From Ananas comosus (taxonomy: Eukaryota; Streptophyta; Magnoliopsida; Poales; Bromeliaceae): a stretch of DNA of 64,000 bases. The stretch's first letter is position 1. Each line of letters starts with the position of its first letter. Shown piece by piece: positions 1-10,888 of this stretch. The notes beneath the pieces were generated by a model, which made no database searches, was not told the DNA's origin, and saw only the letters and a list, made by a program, of their open reading frames with translations. Position numbers and translations under genes: made by a program. The stretch lies in NCBI RefSeq assembly GCF_001540865.1, contig NC_033640.1:9974549-10038548 (forward strand). Reading direction: 5' to 3'.

Positions 1-1
1 C

Positions 2-298
2 CCAGAAAGCTGTGATCATCTTTTCGCTAACTGCATCTTTGTTCGCTTCCTTCTACTCTCTACTGGGGGCCTCGATGCACTTCTTGACACCACAGGAGCA
101 GTGTGCAATTTTTGGGCAAAAGCATCGGAAACTACAAACGACATGTTGAAATTTAAAGGCTTAACTCATCTGGCGGCAACCTGGTGGGTCGTTTGGTCAG
201 ATAGAAACTCGGTCATCTTTCGGGACGCACCCCCAAACGCAGTCCACTCGGCGGGACGTATCAACAGTTTGATTCGAGACTGGAGTATACTAACCTGA
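2..298 (+). pseudogene. LINE reverse transcriptase, 3' zinc-binding tail
   Basis: An open frame runs from the window edge to TGA at 296-298. It begins with a Cys/His motif (SCDHLFANC) followed by a Trp-rich stretch (NFWAKA, AATWWVVWSDRNSVIF). This is the layout of the zf-RVT domain that closes the reverse transcriptase ORF of plant non-LTR (LINE) retrotransposons. In such elements the polymerase copies its own RNA at a nicked target. The reverse transcriptase core would lie left of the window, so completeness cannot be judged. No poly-A tail is obvious after the stop; a single N at 309 follows closely. It could also be a fragment inside another gene, but the motif order argues for LINE origin. 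Confidence 0.7.
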
Positions 299-311
299 CC
301 TAACTCTTNTA

Positions 312-1070
312 AACGAGCATGAATTTAACGAGGCTTCTTGTTTACTTAATTTTCTTCTATTTAATACAAGTCCATGATTATACGAAAAAAGTTGTTTGAC
401 AGCTTAAGTATATATATATATATATATATATATACACTCGCTATCGTATCTTGAGGTTTTTCTGGGGGACTTGGATTCGGAATTTGAAATGGACTCGGAA
501 TGAATTAACATACACTGATAGTGACCAATTACTAATTACCAAGCGATAGAGAATGGAATGAATCATTATCGCCTTATAAGATCGAATGAGGTTTTATGTG
601 GCAGATCAAAATCAAGAGGTTAATTAGGCAACTATTATCACTTTGAAATGAGAGTGAGAAAGACTGATTAAGTTATAATTTGTAGTTTTCACTTGTCCAT
701 TAGGTCTCATGATACCGAGCATGAATTTAACGAGGCTTCTGGTTTACTTAATTTTTTTCTATTTAATACAAGTTCATGACTACACGGAAACAACCGTTTG
801 ACCGCTTACGTATATAACTCGCTATCATATCTTGAGGTGTTTCTGGGGACTTGAATTCGGAATTTGATATGGACTCGGAATGAATTAACATACACTGATA
901 ATGACCAATTACTAATTTTGCCAAGCGATAGAGAACAGAATGAAAATGAATCATTATCGCACTTTTGCCTTATAAGAATGAGATTTGATATGGCAGATCA
1001 AAATCAAGAGATTAATTAGGCAACTATTATCATTATAAATGAGAGTCGTGAGCAAATTAAAGCATCTTAA
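312..1070. repeat. Diverged tandem duplication, about 400-bp unit
   Basis: The segment starting CGAGCATGAATTTAACGAGG near 315 recurs near 717, and similarity continues through most of each unit (for example GAATTAACATACACTGATA in both). The copies differ by substitutions and small indels, so this is an old genomic duplication and not an assembly echo. A (TA)n run at 411-434 is present only in the first copy. No coding potential is seen. It starts directly after the single N at 309. Confidence 0.7.
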
Positions 1071-1750
1071 TTAATAGTGTAGATAGCTAGGTATATCAAC
1101 TACTTAATTATTCATTAACAATGATTGATTACGCTTACCGGTTCACGGGAGCTGTTCTGGACCGTCGGTCTAGAAAGTCCGACCCGGCTTGGCCCGGCAC
1201 AGATTTGGCCCTGGCCCGTTTCGACCCGGCTAAATGTGGGCCCGTGTCGACTTACATGTATCCCACATTAATTACACTCCTACATGTAAGTCCTTCCCAA
1301 TCTGTTTCAAGATCATCATTCTAATGCAAATCCAAAAAGAGCCCATTTATATATAAATAGTTTTTTATGATTTTCTTAATTCTCTACATATAAAATCTTC
1401 ACCTACACTACATATCTATATGGCTATATCTAGTTGTTCTGCATGGGTTAATCAATTTTTACGTGGGCATTATCACCACAGAGTCAACCTTACATAGAAT
1501 CGCATGCAAAAGATAAATGTGAATCCAGATCCTATCATAACATAAAATGGAACCTTTTGGCATCGTATACTTTATCACTTTTAGATGCTTTAGATTCTCT
1601 TTTGGATAATTACATATCCACGTACTATTATTATAATAATCTCATCGTTTATAATCTGCATGGGATAATACATCTCCATCACAATACCAACATTCAAAGG
1701 TTTCATTAGGGCTTACCTCTCCAGTGAGCTTGGTCGACGCTGCTGCAATC

Positions 1751-3686
1751 ATGAACTCCGGTCGCCGCCTCTTCGTATTTGTGTATTTGATGCTTTCCTT
1801 GCGCGGCGCGGCTGCGGTCCCCGACCTCGCCTCCGACACCGCCGCCCTCCTCACCTTTCGTGCTGCGGTGGTGCCGCGCAGGCTCCGCTGGGCCCCGACC
1901 GCATCGCCGTGCTCGTGGCGGGGGATCGTCTGTGGCGGAGGCGGCGAGCGCGTCACGGAGCTGCATCTCCCCGGCGCAGGGCTCCGGGGCCGCGTCCCGG
2001 AGGCCACTCTCGGAAACCTCACAGCGCTCCGGACGCTCTCGCTCCGCCTCAACGCCATCACCGCTCCGCTCCCCGGAGACGTTGCCGCACTGAGCGCCGA
2101 GCTCCGCACCCTCTCGCTCCGCAGCAACCGCATCTCCGGCGAGTTCCCGCCGCCGATCCTCGCCCTCCACCACCTCCACCGCCTCGACCTCTCCGGGAAC
2201 CTCCTCTCCGGCCCGATTCCCCCCGGTCTCGATCTCCCCTCCCTCGTCTCCTTCAACGTCTCCTGCAACCCCCTTGCCGGACCGATCCCCCCGGCACTCC
2301 GTCACATGCCGCCGAGCGCATTCCTCGGCACCGATCTCTGCGGCGCCCCACTTCCCCCGTGCCGTAGTGACATCACTTCGGCTCCTTCTCCGGCGCCGGC
2401 CCCGGCGATCGCCGGCGGCGAGATATCCCGGGGCGAGATCGCAGCCATCGCGGTCGGATCCGCCGTCGCGCTCCTCTGCCTCGTCGCGCTCCTCTTCGTC
2501 CTCCTCCGCCTCTGCCGCCGCCGCGCGGGGATCAAATCGAAGCCGAGCCCGGCGGGGAGCGGCGGAGGAGGCAGGGAAGGGAAGAAGCTGGTGTTCGTGG
2601 GGAGAGGGACAGGGGTTAGGGCTCGGTACGATCTAAAGGACCTGATGAGGGCGTCGGCGGAGGTGCTGGGGAAGGGGACGTTCGGGACGACGTACAAGGC
2701 GGCAATGGAGACGGATGAATCATCATCATCATCGCCGGCGGAGGTGGTGGTGGCGGTGAAGCGGCTGAGGGAAGTGCACCTCCCGGAAAAAGAGTTCCGG
2801 CAGCAGGTCGCGGCGATCGGGGCGATGGAGCACCCGAATTTGATGCCGCTTCTGGCTTATTACTATAGCAAGGAGGAGAAGCTTCTCGTTTATGAGTTCA
2901 TGGCCATGGGGAGCCTCTCCTCCATTTTGCACGGTATGATATTGGTTATTGTTGGAAAACTGCTTCTCTACATAGAGAACAGCAGTTATATAAGAAATTA
3001 TAAACACTAATAATAATAACTGAGCTTAATACTATTCATATTATTGAAAACCTGCAATATTTTAAACAGGAAACAAAAGATCCGGCCGAACGCACCTCGA
3101 CCTCGAGGCCCGAATAGCCCTCGCCCTCGCCGCCGCACGCGGCGTCGAATACATCCACTCCGCCGGCCCGAACTCCTCGCACGGCAACATCAAGTCCTCC
3201 AACATCCTCCTCTCCGCCTCGTACTCCGACACCCGCATCGCCGACCACGGTCTCGCACGCCTCATCGGCCCCGCCGCCGCCCCCACATCCACTCCGACGC
3301 GCAACAACGCGGCGCACCGGGCACCGGAGGTCACCGACATCCGCGGGGTCTCGCAAAAAGCCGACGTGTACAGCTTCGGCGTTCTACTGCTGGAGCTCCT
3401 CACCGGAAAATAGGCGGACAGCGGCGTGGAGCTGCCGCGGTGGGCGCGGGCGGTGCTGCAGGAGGAGTGGACGCAGGAGGTGTTCGACGCGGCGCTGACG
3501 AATGCGCGAAGCAGCCCGGCGGCGGCCGAGGAGGCGATGCTGCGCCTGCTGAAGCTCGCGCTCGACTGCACGACGCAGCTTCCCGATGAACGGCCGGCGA
3601 TGGCCGGTGTGGTCACGCGTATCGACAAGATTCGCGCCGCCTTCGGAGAGAGAGGTGGGCGTAAAAGCGAGATTATTGTCGACTGA
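1751..3686 (+). CDS. LRR receptor-like kinase (inactive type), kinase domain interrupted by in-frame TAG
   Basis: Two exons: 1751-2933 and 3070-3686, with a GT-AG intron of 136 nt. The protein belongs to the RLK902/RKL1-like probable inactive receptor kinase group at the plasma membrane. Order of parts: signal peptide (1-24), LRR N-cap, about four LRRs (70-210), a Pro/Ala-rich stalk, a TM helix near 230-255, then a kinase-like domain from about 289. The glycine loop GKGTFGTTYKAA and the lysine in VAVKR are present. The catalytic HRD reads HGN and DFG reads DHG, as often in this clade, so a pseudokinase is expected. The frame stops at TAG 3411-3413 right after LLELLTGK. The same frame then continues 90 codons with the normal C-lobe (VELPRWARAV, PDERPAM) to TGA 3684-3686. 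The interrupted product is 508 aa; the family is usually 600-650. Either a nonsense mutation or a base error explains this. A possible TATA (TATATAAATA) lies at 1349-1359. Confidence 0.85.
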
Positions 3687-4310
3687 TTTGGCTTCTTTTC
3701 CTTGTACTCAACATTTTACCATTCTACACAGTAATTAGATTTAGTTTTAGTGACTAATTAATTCTTTAATGGGCAAACTAAACTTTCTTTTAGATCGTTA
3801 GTATCATTTAAGTAAATTTCATTACACTCTACCACACTATATTTTAGTTCTTTTATTTGCTATATTATACTTTTTTTAAAAATATTATTGTATTATTATA
3901 TTTTATCAATTTTTATACTGTATATTTGCGATTTATTTTCATTTATATATTTTGTACTATATTTTTTCTCATAAATATCACTAAATTATTTTGTATTCAA
4001 TCTTTACATTGATATTAACAAATTTATTATTTTAGGCAAAATCTACCAACTTAACTATGAAACACTGTGATAGACTTATTGAAAATTTCTACTAAATTAT
4101 TTTTAATTATTTTTTTATTATTTTTATGTTAAAATTAGCTGAATATATATTTGTAACTTTTAACCAGTATTTTTTAATCGTTTTTATATAAACTTATACG
4201 TTTATTAGTATTGGGACAGGTGATGCTTTTGAGGAAAAAATAGTACATTATAGAAAGTAAAAAAAATTCTATAAAGTATAGTATGCTACAGAATAATTAA
4301 GATTTTTTTT

Positions 4311-4669
4311 TTTTTTTGAGTCTACAACAGGCCTTGTGACCTATGTAAAAATATTTTTTGTTTTTTTTCTAGTGCCCTACATGTTGAGAAATATTAATAG
4401 AAAAAAATAAAATTATTAAATTTTATTATTTTGTCACTCGATTCCTACTTTAGCCTACAAATTATTTCACCATTTATTTTTATGAGATGTNTTTTTTAGT
4501 CTACAACAGGCCGTGTGACCTATGTAAAAATATTTTTTGTTTTTTTTCTAGTGCCCTACATGTTGAGAAATATTAATAGAAAAAAATAAAATTATTAAAT
4601 TTTATTATTTTGTCACTCGATTCCTACTTTAGCCTACAAATTATTTCACCATTTATTTTTATGAGATGT
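4311..4669. repeat. Direct duplication meeting at a single N (4491)
   Basis: The sequence 4321-4490 is repeated at 4500-4669 with an offset of 179 bp and one difference noticed (GGCCTTGTG against GGCCGTGTG). The first copy ends exactly at the N. This is most simply two overlapping contig ends joined without merging, so one copy is probably false. Confidence 0.8.
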
Positions 4670-5020
4670 TTCGCGTGACATATATATCAGAAAAATTAAT
4701 ACAAATAATTTATAAACATTTCCAGAACGAAAATAAAAGTATTATTTTATTTACAAATTTGTCTAAGTATTTTACCACAAAACTTTTAGTGTTCTTTATT
4801 ATTATTATTATTATTATTTCTTTTACAAGTTTATGCACGTAGCCAAATTCGTGTCACGTACAAATCATGTTCTAACAACGTTCAACACACGTCACGTCAC
4901 GCACTAAGCATGTAACGGTGATATATCACGGTTTCCACACTAGTATGCGGCCCCACATAGGTAAAAGTTATGCATGGACCGTGGTCTATAAACCAGAGTC
5001 TTTATTAAGACTTTTAAATC

Positions 5021-5368
5021 GGCCAAATTACACTGATGGTCCTCAAATTACCATACAGATGATACTTTAATTCTCAAAATCTAATTTATTATAATTTTCG
5101 GCCCAAAATTTTAAATTATTAAGTCCTATTTAGTTGATTAAGTACTAATGTGTTAATATAATAGTGTTATAAAATTTTAATTAATAGGTGTTATATTATC
5201 AATTATAATATTATCATGTCAATGAGCATCAATATTTAGTTAATGAATTATAACATAGGTCTTAGTTGTAATAATTTAAATTACTTGAGAAAATATTTTT
5301 ATAAAGTAAACTTTGGGGATCAAAATATCATCCACCTTATAATTTGAGAACCAAAAGTGTAATTTAGC
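5021..5368. mobile_element. Long-TIR non-autonomous element (Mutator-like candidate)
   Basis: The left end GGCCAAATTACACTGATGG and the reverse complement of the right end (GCTAAATTACACTTTTGG) match imperfectly over about 58 bp. The left end also resembles that of the element at 39249 (GGCTAAATTACAG). No clear target duplication was found, so the borders are approximate. No coding capacity. Confidence 0.5.
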
Positions 5369-5900
5369 TTTTTCTAAATTGTAATCTAAATAATTATATA
5401 TGTAATTTATAATTTTAAAGTAACTTAATTGTTAGAAATTATCTAGATTTTTTTGTTTGTGTACAATAAATAATGAACGTTGATTGCAGTTGAATTATTA
5501 TAATACATGATGACCCCCTGTAGTCAAAATAATATTGAATTTTAGGTTAAAAAAATATAATATAGCTATATATAGTGGTCATAACTTTTAATAATATATT
5601 AGTTAAATACGATCAAATTATTGCAAAAATTAATTAATGTTACATTTATTGTCCATTTTACAAATCAAAAAATTATCAATTTTTATTTTTTTTTAAGTAC
5701 TGTAGATCACATGGTTCACAAATAATAGAGTATAAGAAACTCCGGTCTATAGACTCGGGTCCACTGAAAATTCCCCTGACACTGTGGGGCCCACATGTCA
5801 GTGTCACAAACCTTGTGATACATAAACCCGTTACACCGAAGAACACTCGCTTCTCCTCCATTCGAAAAACACTTCCCCTGATCCGAAAAGCCGCGTCTCC

Positions 5901-5969
5901 AAAAGCGCTTTTCACGTCGCCTCATCTCCAAAAGCGCTTTTTCTACGTCGCCTCATCTCCCCCCCCCCC

Positions 5970-6001
<32 letters not shown>

Positions 6002-6002
6002 A
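5901..6002. repeat. 29-bp tandem repeat with AAAAGCGCTTTT palindrome, then poly-C and (TC)n
   Basis: The palindrome AAAAGCGCTTTT followed by ACGTCGCCTCATCTCC occurs twice, from 5901 and 5930. A run of about 22 C (5959-5980) and about 11 TC units (5981-6002) follow. It lies 180-280 bp before the ATG of the FLOURY 1-like gene, so it is probably its promoter or leader. Confidence 0.75.
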
Positions 6003-6181
6003 CTAAACACACACCACTAAGAAGAAGAGGAAGTGGCCTTGGTACGTGTTATTGGTTTTGAGTGGGAACAGGGGAGAAAAGGAAGAGAAAGGGAGCTCCT
6101 TTACGCAATGCTTCGTGGGTTTCGCTTTTGAGCTTTTGGAGTAAAGGGCGCGCGTTTTGGGGGCGGCCCCAAAAAACCCAC

Positions 6182-6928
6182 ATGCAATTCCGCGGCGATT
6201 TCCTCTTCTTCCTCGGATTGGTTTTCGGGTTCTCCGCGCTTCTTTGGGGACCTCATGAGTGGGGATTTGGGTTTGCCCACAACCTGTTTGTGGGATTGCC
6301 TCTGTTGGTTTTGGGCTCTAGAGTGCGGGGTCTTAGTCGCCGCTGTGACGAATTCGAAGGGATTTTAGGGAACTTTAGGAATTCATCGAGGAATCGGAGA
6401 AGTGGGCTTTGTTTGGATGGTGGTGTTTGTGCTCTGTGTGGCTTAAAAATCTCATCTTGGAAGGGTTTTAATGGAGGGAATTGCATTACTTGTATCAGAA
6501 TGAGAGATTTACTTAGGGATTTTGAAGAAAAGGAAGGAGATGAGGATGAAGGAGGAGAAAGGGGGGACTTTGATGAAGATAAGAAAGAAGAAGACATGGT
6601 GTTCAAGCTAAGAAAGGTGATCGAGAGAGAGCGAAAGCTTCGAGAAGAGGCGTTGGAGGAGTTGGAGAAAGAGCGGAAAGCGGCTTCTTCCGCGGCCGAC
6701 GAAGCGATGGCGAAGATACTGAGGCTTCAGGATGAGAAGGCGCTGATCGAAAGAGAGGCTCGGCAGTATAGAGAGATCGCCGAGCAGAAGCAAATGTATG
6801 ATCAGCAAGTTATTGAGTCGCTGCGGGGGGTTGTGTCGTGGCTCGAAGCCACAATGGATGAGGTATTGAGTTACGAAAGTCCACAGATAATCCTATCATC
6901 TCGCAAGCGAAAATGCGTCGAAAACTAA
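6182..6928 (+). CDS. FLOURY 1-like protein with GTD-binding (DUF593/zein-binding) domain
   Basis: Single exon of 248 aa. An in-frame TGA at 6059-6061 precedes the frame, and the first in-frame ATG is 6182; a GTG at 6062 also lies in frame but is not a credible plant start. The N-terminus (residues 3-22, FLFFLGLVFGFSALL) is a signal anchor, and a second hydrophobic stretch near 32-48 may also sit in the membrane. Two Cys pairs follow (CALC near 83-86, CITC near 101-104), then an acidic segment, then a Glu/Lys/Arg-rich coiled coil from about 138 to 230 (VFKLRKVIERERKLREEALE). That coiled coil is the GTD-binding domain found in myosin-binding MyoB proteins and in maize FLOURY1, an ER membrane protein of protein bodies. 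The short length and single domain fit FLOURY1-like proteins better than MyoBs. The role in this plant is inferred. Confidence 0.85.
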   Translation: MQFRGDFLFFLGLVFGFSALLWGPHEWGFGFAHNLFVGLPLLVLGSRVRGLSRRCDEFEGILGNFRNSSRNRRSGLCLDGGVCALCGLKISSWKGFNGGNCITCIRMRDLLRDFEEKEGDEDEGGERGDFDEDKKEEDMVFKLRKVIERERKLREEALEELEKERKAASSAADEAMAKILRLQDEKALIEREARQYREIAEQKQMYDQQVIESLRGVVSWLEATMDEVLSYESPQIILSSRKRKCVEN

Positions 6929-7836
6929 TGGAATTGGTGCATGATTTTGGGTTTACTGATCCTTCCACTTCGCGACTTCATATTGAGAGTCAATTGAAGG
7001 GTCTGCCACAATGCGGTGCTCGATTCGCGTTATAGATACTGTAAGTATGCGGAACTTCGGTATATACATTAGCTACTGTGAATAATCAGTTTTAGTGAAA
7101 GTAATTGCTCAATGTGATCATCAGGATAGTACATATCATCATGTATCACTTGTTTCTCTTTGACAGTGACTTGATAATGCTTCAGTACCTATTGAAGTTC
7201 ATTTTCTAGCTCTTATAGTCTCTATGATGTTCTTCAGTTGTGTTATTCCTTGCGATGTTAACAGTAACTCTTCTGAAATTGTTGAGGTCATGTTTCTATC
7301 TAATAGAATGAGGAAGTACAAAAATATATTTAGTTGTTAGTTGTCGACCGATAAATGTTCCAAGATTGCAACAGATACATTATAGTAGTTTCTCGAAAAT
7401 AGAGTTTAAGAGGTTCAAGAATCAAAATGAAACTTCAATAAAAAGTTGGGGAACTAATAGTGCAATTTACCCTACTCGGGTTACTTCGACTCCTGTATTT
7501 TGTTCTCCAATTTGATGAGAATCAATTGAGAAATTAGGAGATACTTTTGCTTGATCAACATATTGTCTGATCAAAAATAAGAAATTGATCAATTGATTAA
7601 GGGGACAATTAGAACAAAATGAAGTAATGGAAATGCGACAGTAAAAGCAGATAAAATCGACAACTTGCAATTTAAAGATCATAGATCATAGTACAAAAGT
7701 GAGCTTATTACCGTCATTCTGGTTTTACTGCAACAAAAGAAAAACTCAAATGCAAGATGAATCATAGCTAAGAGATCTCAACATCCGAGACGGAACAGAA
7801 GATCCTGCAAGAACAGCTTATTTTGATCTTTGAGGT
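6929..7836. other. Convergent 3' regions and short intergenic spacer
   Basis: This spacer separates two convergent genes. The first part is probably the 3' UTR of the FLOURY 1-like gene; the part next to 7837 is the 3' UTR of glutamine synthetase. Nothing else is supported; the reverse-strand open frame at 7467-7682 has no recognisable content. Confidence 0.5.
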
Positions 7837-10753
7837 TTAGGGTTTCCAGAGGATGGTAGTCTCCGCGATCATCGAGGTGACGACATAGGGATCCATGTTC
7901 GAAGCCGGCCTCCGATCTTCGAAATAACCTAAAAAACAAGAAGTATTTCACATAAATAAACACCTCGGAAGCAAAGCTATCTGATATCAACATTTAAACA
8001 AATTTGACTTATGAAAGCAGTAGGATTGAACCTTTTCCGTTCTTCTCAGTCTCGCGGCCCACTCGGATCGATGCCCCGCGGTTCGCAACTCCCTGCGATG
8101 AAAAGGAATGGTTAGTGGTTTCTTTCAATGAATTTGTCGTTTAGTCGGATAAGTTTAAAATTTAGGGATTTTGTATACCCATAAGAAGGTGTTAATATCG
8201 GCAGTTTCGTGTTTTCCGGTGAGGCGGCGCTCATTCCCTTCACCGTAAGCCGCGATGTGCTCCTTGTGCCTCATCCCGAGCTTCTCGATGGCCTTCTTTA
8301 TGACCTCATATCCTCCGTCGCTTCTCATCGACTTAGTGCTGAGTACATTGCATGAAATCAAAATATAGAGGAACAACATGTTTTTTTTTCCTTCCTTTTT
8401 GTTGCATCTAAGCCGCAGAGGAAAATAAATGAGAAAAATTAAGGTTTTGTTTAAACTAAGTTACCTGTAATTAGTGTGAGCTCCTGCACCATTCCAATCA
8501 CCCTAGTAAACATTAAGAAACACAAAAAAAAGGAAAGAAATTTAAGTAACATTACATCTAAGGAAACCAATGGTAGTTGTAGATGATAACCGATGTAGCG
8601 AGTAGGAAACAAAAAAAAGAAAAAAAAAAAAAAAAAAAACCTGGATAGGCTTTGGGTCGAAGGAGAGAACAACTCCCGCGATCTCGGTGATCCTCTAATC
8701 AAAGTAGGAAAATAAGTAAAATTTAGCAAATCATATGTTATTTAGTTATAACTTATCGCGACTACATAAAGAAGCATTTATAGTACCTCAAGAACATAAC
8801 GAGCCACCCATAATTGATCACCAGAAGAGATACCGACAGCGGGGCCGACTTGAAATTCCCACTGTTTTAATCGCCAAATTTGAATTTGTTTAAATGAAAT
8901 TGAAAACATAGTCGAAACGCTTCATATTCAAATTGAAAAACTGAAAAAAGAAAAAAAAAATTCAGAGAAATTTGTATCAACAGTACCTGGCCTGGCATAA
9001 CTTCTCCATTGATGCCACTGATGTTGATTCCTGCATACAAGCAGGCTTTGTAGTGCGAGTCGACGACTTCGCGTCCAAAGGCTTTGTCGGCGCCGATCGC
9101 ACAATAATAAGGACCCTATAGCAAAATCCTGATACGTTAGCTTAATCGCGATATTACATCTTGGTCTCTGTACTTCGGTAACCGTAGTTTCACACATACT
9201 GTACTTCAGTTACTGGCGATTAACATAGTTCGCAAATGCAAATTTTAACACATCTCAATACTTTGGTCACTGAAGTTTCACATATGTTGTACTTTAGTTA
9301 CTGACGATTAAAATAGTGCGCAAATACGAATTCTAACTTGTTAAAACAAAATTAATCTCTCAAAGCAACAAAAATTACCTGAGGACCAGGGTAGCCACCA
9401 ACAGGCCATCCAAGGGGCCACTTAACTTCTTTTTGCAGGAGAGTGTACTCTTGTTCTATCCCATACCTAATAATTACAAAAAGAAACAACATTTGAAACA
9501 TTAATAAATACCAAAATATGTAACACATGAAAAATGAGAACTCAAACCAAAAGTTTTGTCCAAAGAAATTATCTTTATTTATACCAAGGTTCTTCAGCAG
9601 TAACATCAGGGTGGCTAAAAATTTTAGCAGCATTAAATCTTTTGTTTGTGGGGATTGGATCTCCTGCTGGTGTGTAGCAATCACACATGACCTACAAAAA
9701 TTTAAAAATAGTAACAAAGATTATTTATTAGATCATATGAAGCACAAAATTTTAAATTAAAATGAATCAAAAAATAGCAAACAAAGGAAGGGGTAAAACT
9801 CACAAGAATATTATTCCCCCTTCTGAAAGGATCCTTGAAAATTGCTTGAGGACTACATCCACCAATTTGAACATTAGGTTCAAATTAAATGTCATTAGTA
9901 GCGTTGCAATCATATAATAATTCAAACTAAAATTCCAACAATTATAATCGAAAATATATAGTAATTAAGCTAATACGATACTTAACTACAAGATCACTTC
10001 GCTGTCGTCGCCGGGAGCTTGGCCCGTGCTCGAGCCGTCGTAGTTCCATTTCGGAAGATCGGCGGGGTCGGTAACAGGCCCAGGAAGAGTCTTGTTCAAG
10101 AACAAATTGAACATTTGGAAAATTAAACAAGGATTGATTCATTTTTTTTGAAACATAAATTTATAAATTAAGATGCGAAAAGATTACATAAAAGAAACAA
10201 GGGGGAGACAGAGAGAGAGAGAGAGAGAATATTACCCTTGCTTTGCTTCTGATATCCATACCAGATCCTCCAATCCTGAATTAATTAGATGTGTAAACAA
10301 GCACAAATTGTAACAAATTGATCATTTGCTTAATAACCATGATTTGAGAAGAACTAGTAAATATTGTTAAAGAGAACTTTTATCCAAATCTTAGATTATC
10401 ATATGAAACTAAAAAAAAAAAGGAAAAAAAAAAAACAAAAAACAAAGAAGTTGGTTATTTAGATGAATTAAATCAAATCTGCAAATTTAGAAAAGGTGTA
10501 CACATCACTTTAAAATATATCCAGAAACAATAAAAACCCAATTAATCTCCTAATCCACTAAAAAAAAAAAAAAGAAGCATTAAGGACTCAAACAAAACAA
10601 AAAAAAAGGAGCCTCTTTTATCACAATGCACCAATCTAAAAAATAAAATTTTAAAAATAACAAAAAAAAAAGAACACACCATATGTATTCGGCTATGATC
10701 TTCTCTGTGGAATCAGAGAGATTGAGGTTGATGAGATCATTGATTAGAGACAT
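7837..10753 (-). CDS. GLN1: Cytosolic glutamine synthetase (GS1)
   Basis: It joins glutamate and ammonium using ATP to form glutamine, the entry step of nitrogen assimilation and re-assimilation. Thirteen exons, 5' to 3': 10680-10753, 10236-10275, 9987-10090, 9804-9852, 9585-9691, 9379-9466, 8987-9115, 8787-8861, 8641-8694, 8465-8502, 8179-8338, 8032-8092, 7837-7928. They sum to 1071 nt, that is 356 aa, the standard GS1 length. All introns are GT-AG. Recognisable blocks: [14 protein letters not shown] at the start, [13 protein letters not shown] in the beta-grasp domain, [38 protein letters not shown] for ATP and glutamate binding, and the end [14 protein letters not shown]. There is no transit peptide, so the plastid isoform (GS2) is excluded. 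A TATA box lies about 130 bp upstream of the ATG. Confidence 0.97.
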
Positions 10754-10880
10754 GGTTGTGAAGGAGAGAAGAGTGAAGCTTTTTTTATATTAAAAAAAAA
10801 GCAAAAAAGAGACCCTTTTTTTTCTAAAATTTTTGTAATTGCTAGGATTAATGAGGAAGAGATAAGAGGTGGTAAGAGTG

Positions 10881-10888
10881 CTTATATA
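10881..10888 (-). promoter_or_regulatory. TATA box of the glutamine synthetase gene
   Basis: On the minus strand the sequence reads TATATAAG, 128-135 bp upstream of the ATG at 10753. This places the transcription start near 10855 and implies a leader of about 100 nt. Confidence 0.6.

Larger units (their letters stand above)
3687..6181. other. AT-rich intergenic DNA with repeats
   Basis: After the kinase 3' end the sequence is AT-rich and has no supported gene. It holds the N-linked duplication at 4311-4669, a (TTA)n run near 4797-4818, a long-TIR element at 5021-5368 and the repeat-rich leader of the FLOURY 1-like gene. Short open frames on both strands at 5676-6006 are not conserved-looking and overlap each other. 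Confidence 0.6.

Noticed and set aside
1642..2697. Long reverse-strand and other-frame open frames over the receptor kinase exon
   Set aside because: They are GC-rich shadows; the forward frame carries signal peptide, LRRs and kinase motifs.
4311..4669. Recent biological tandem duplication
   Set aside because: The copies meet exactly at an N and are nearly identical, as at other Ns; an assembly join is more likely.
6062..6181. Upstream 40-codon extension of the FLOURY 1-like frame from GTG
   Set aside because: No ATG; plants rarely start at GTG and the signal-anchor begins at ATG 6182.
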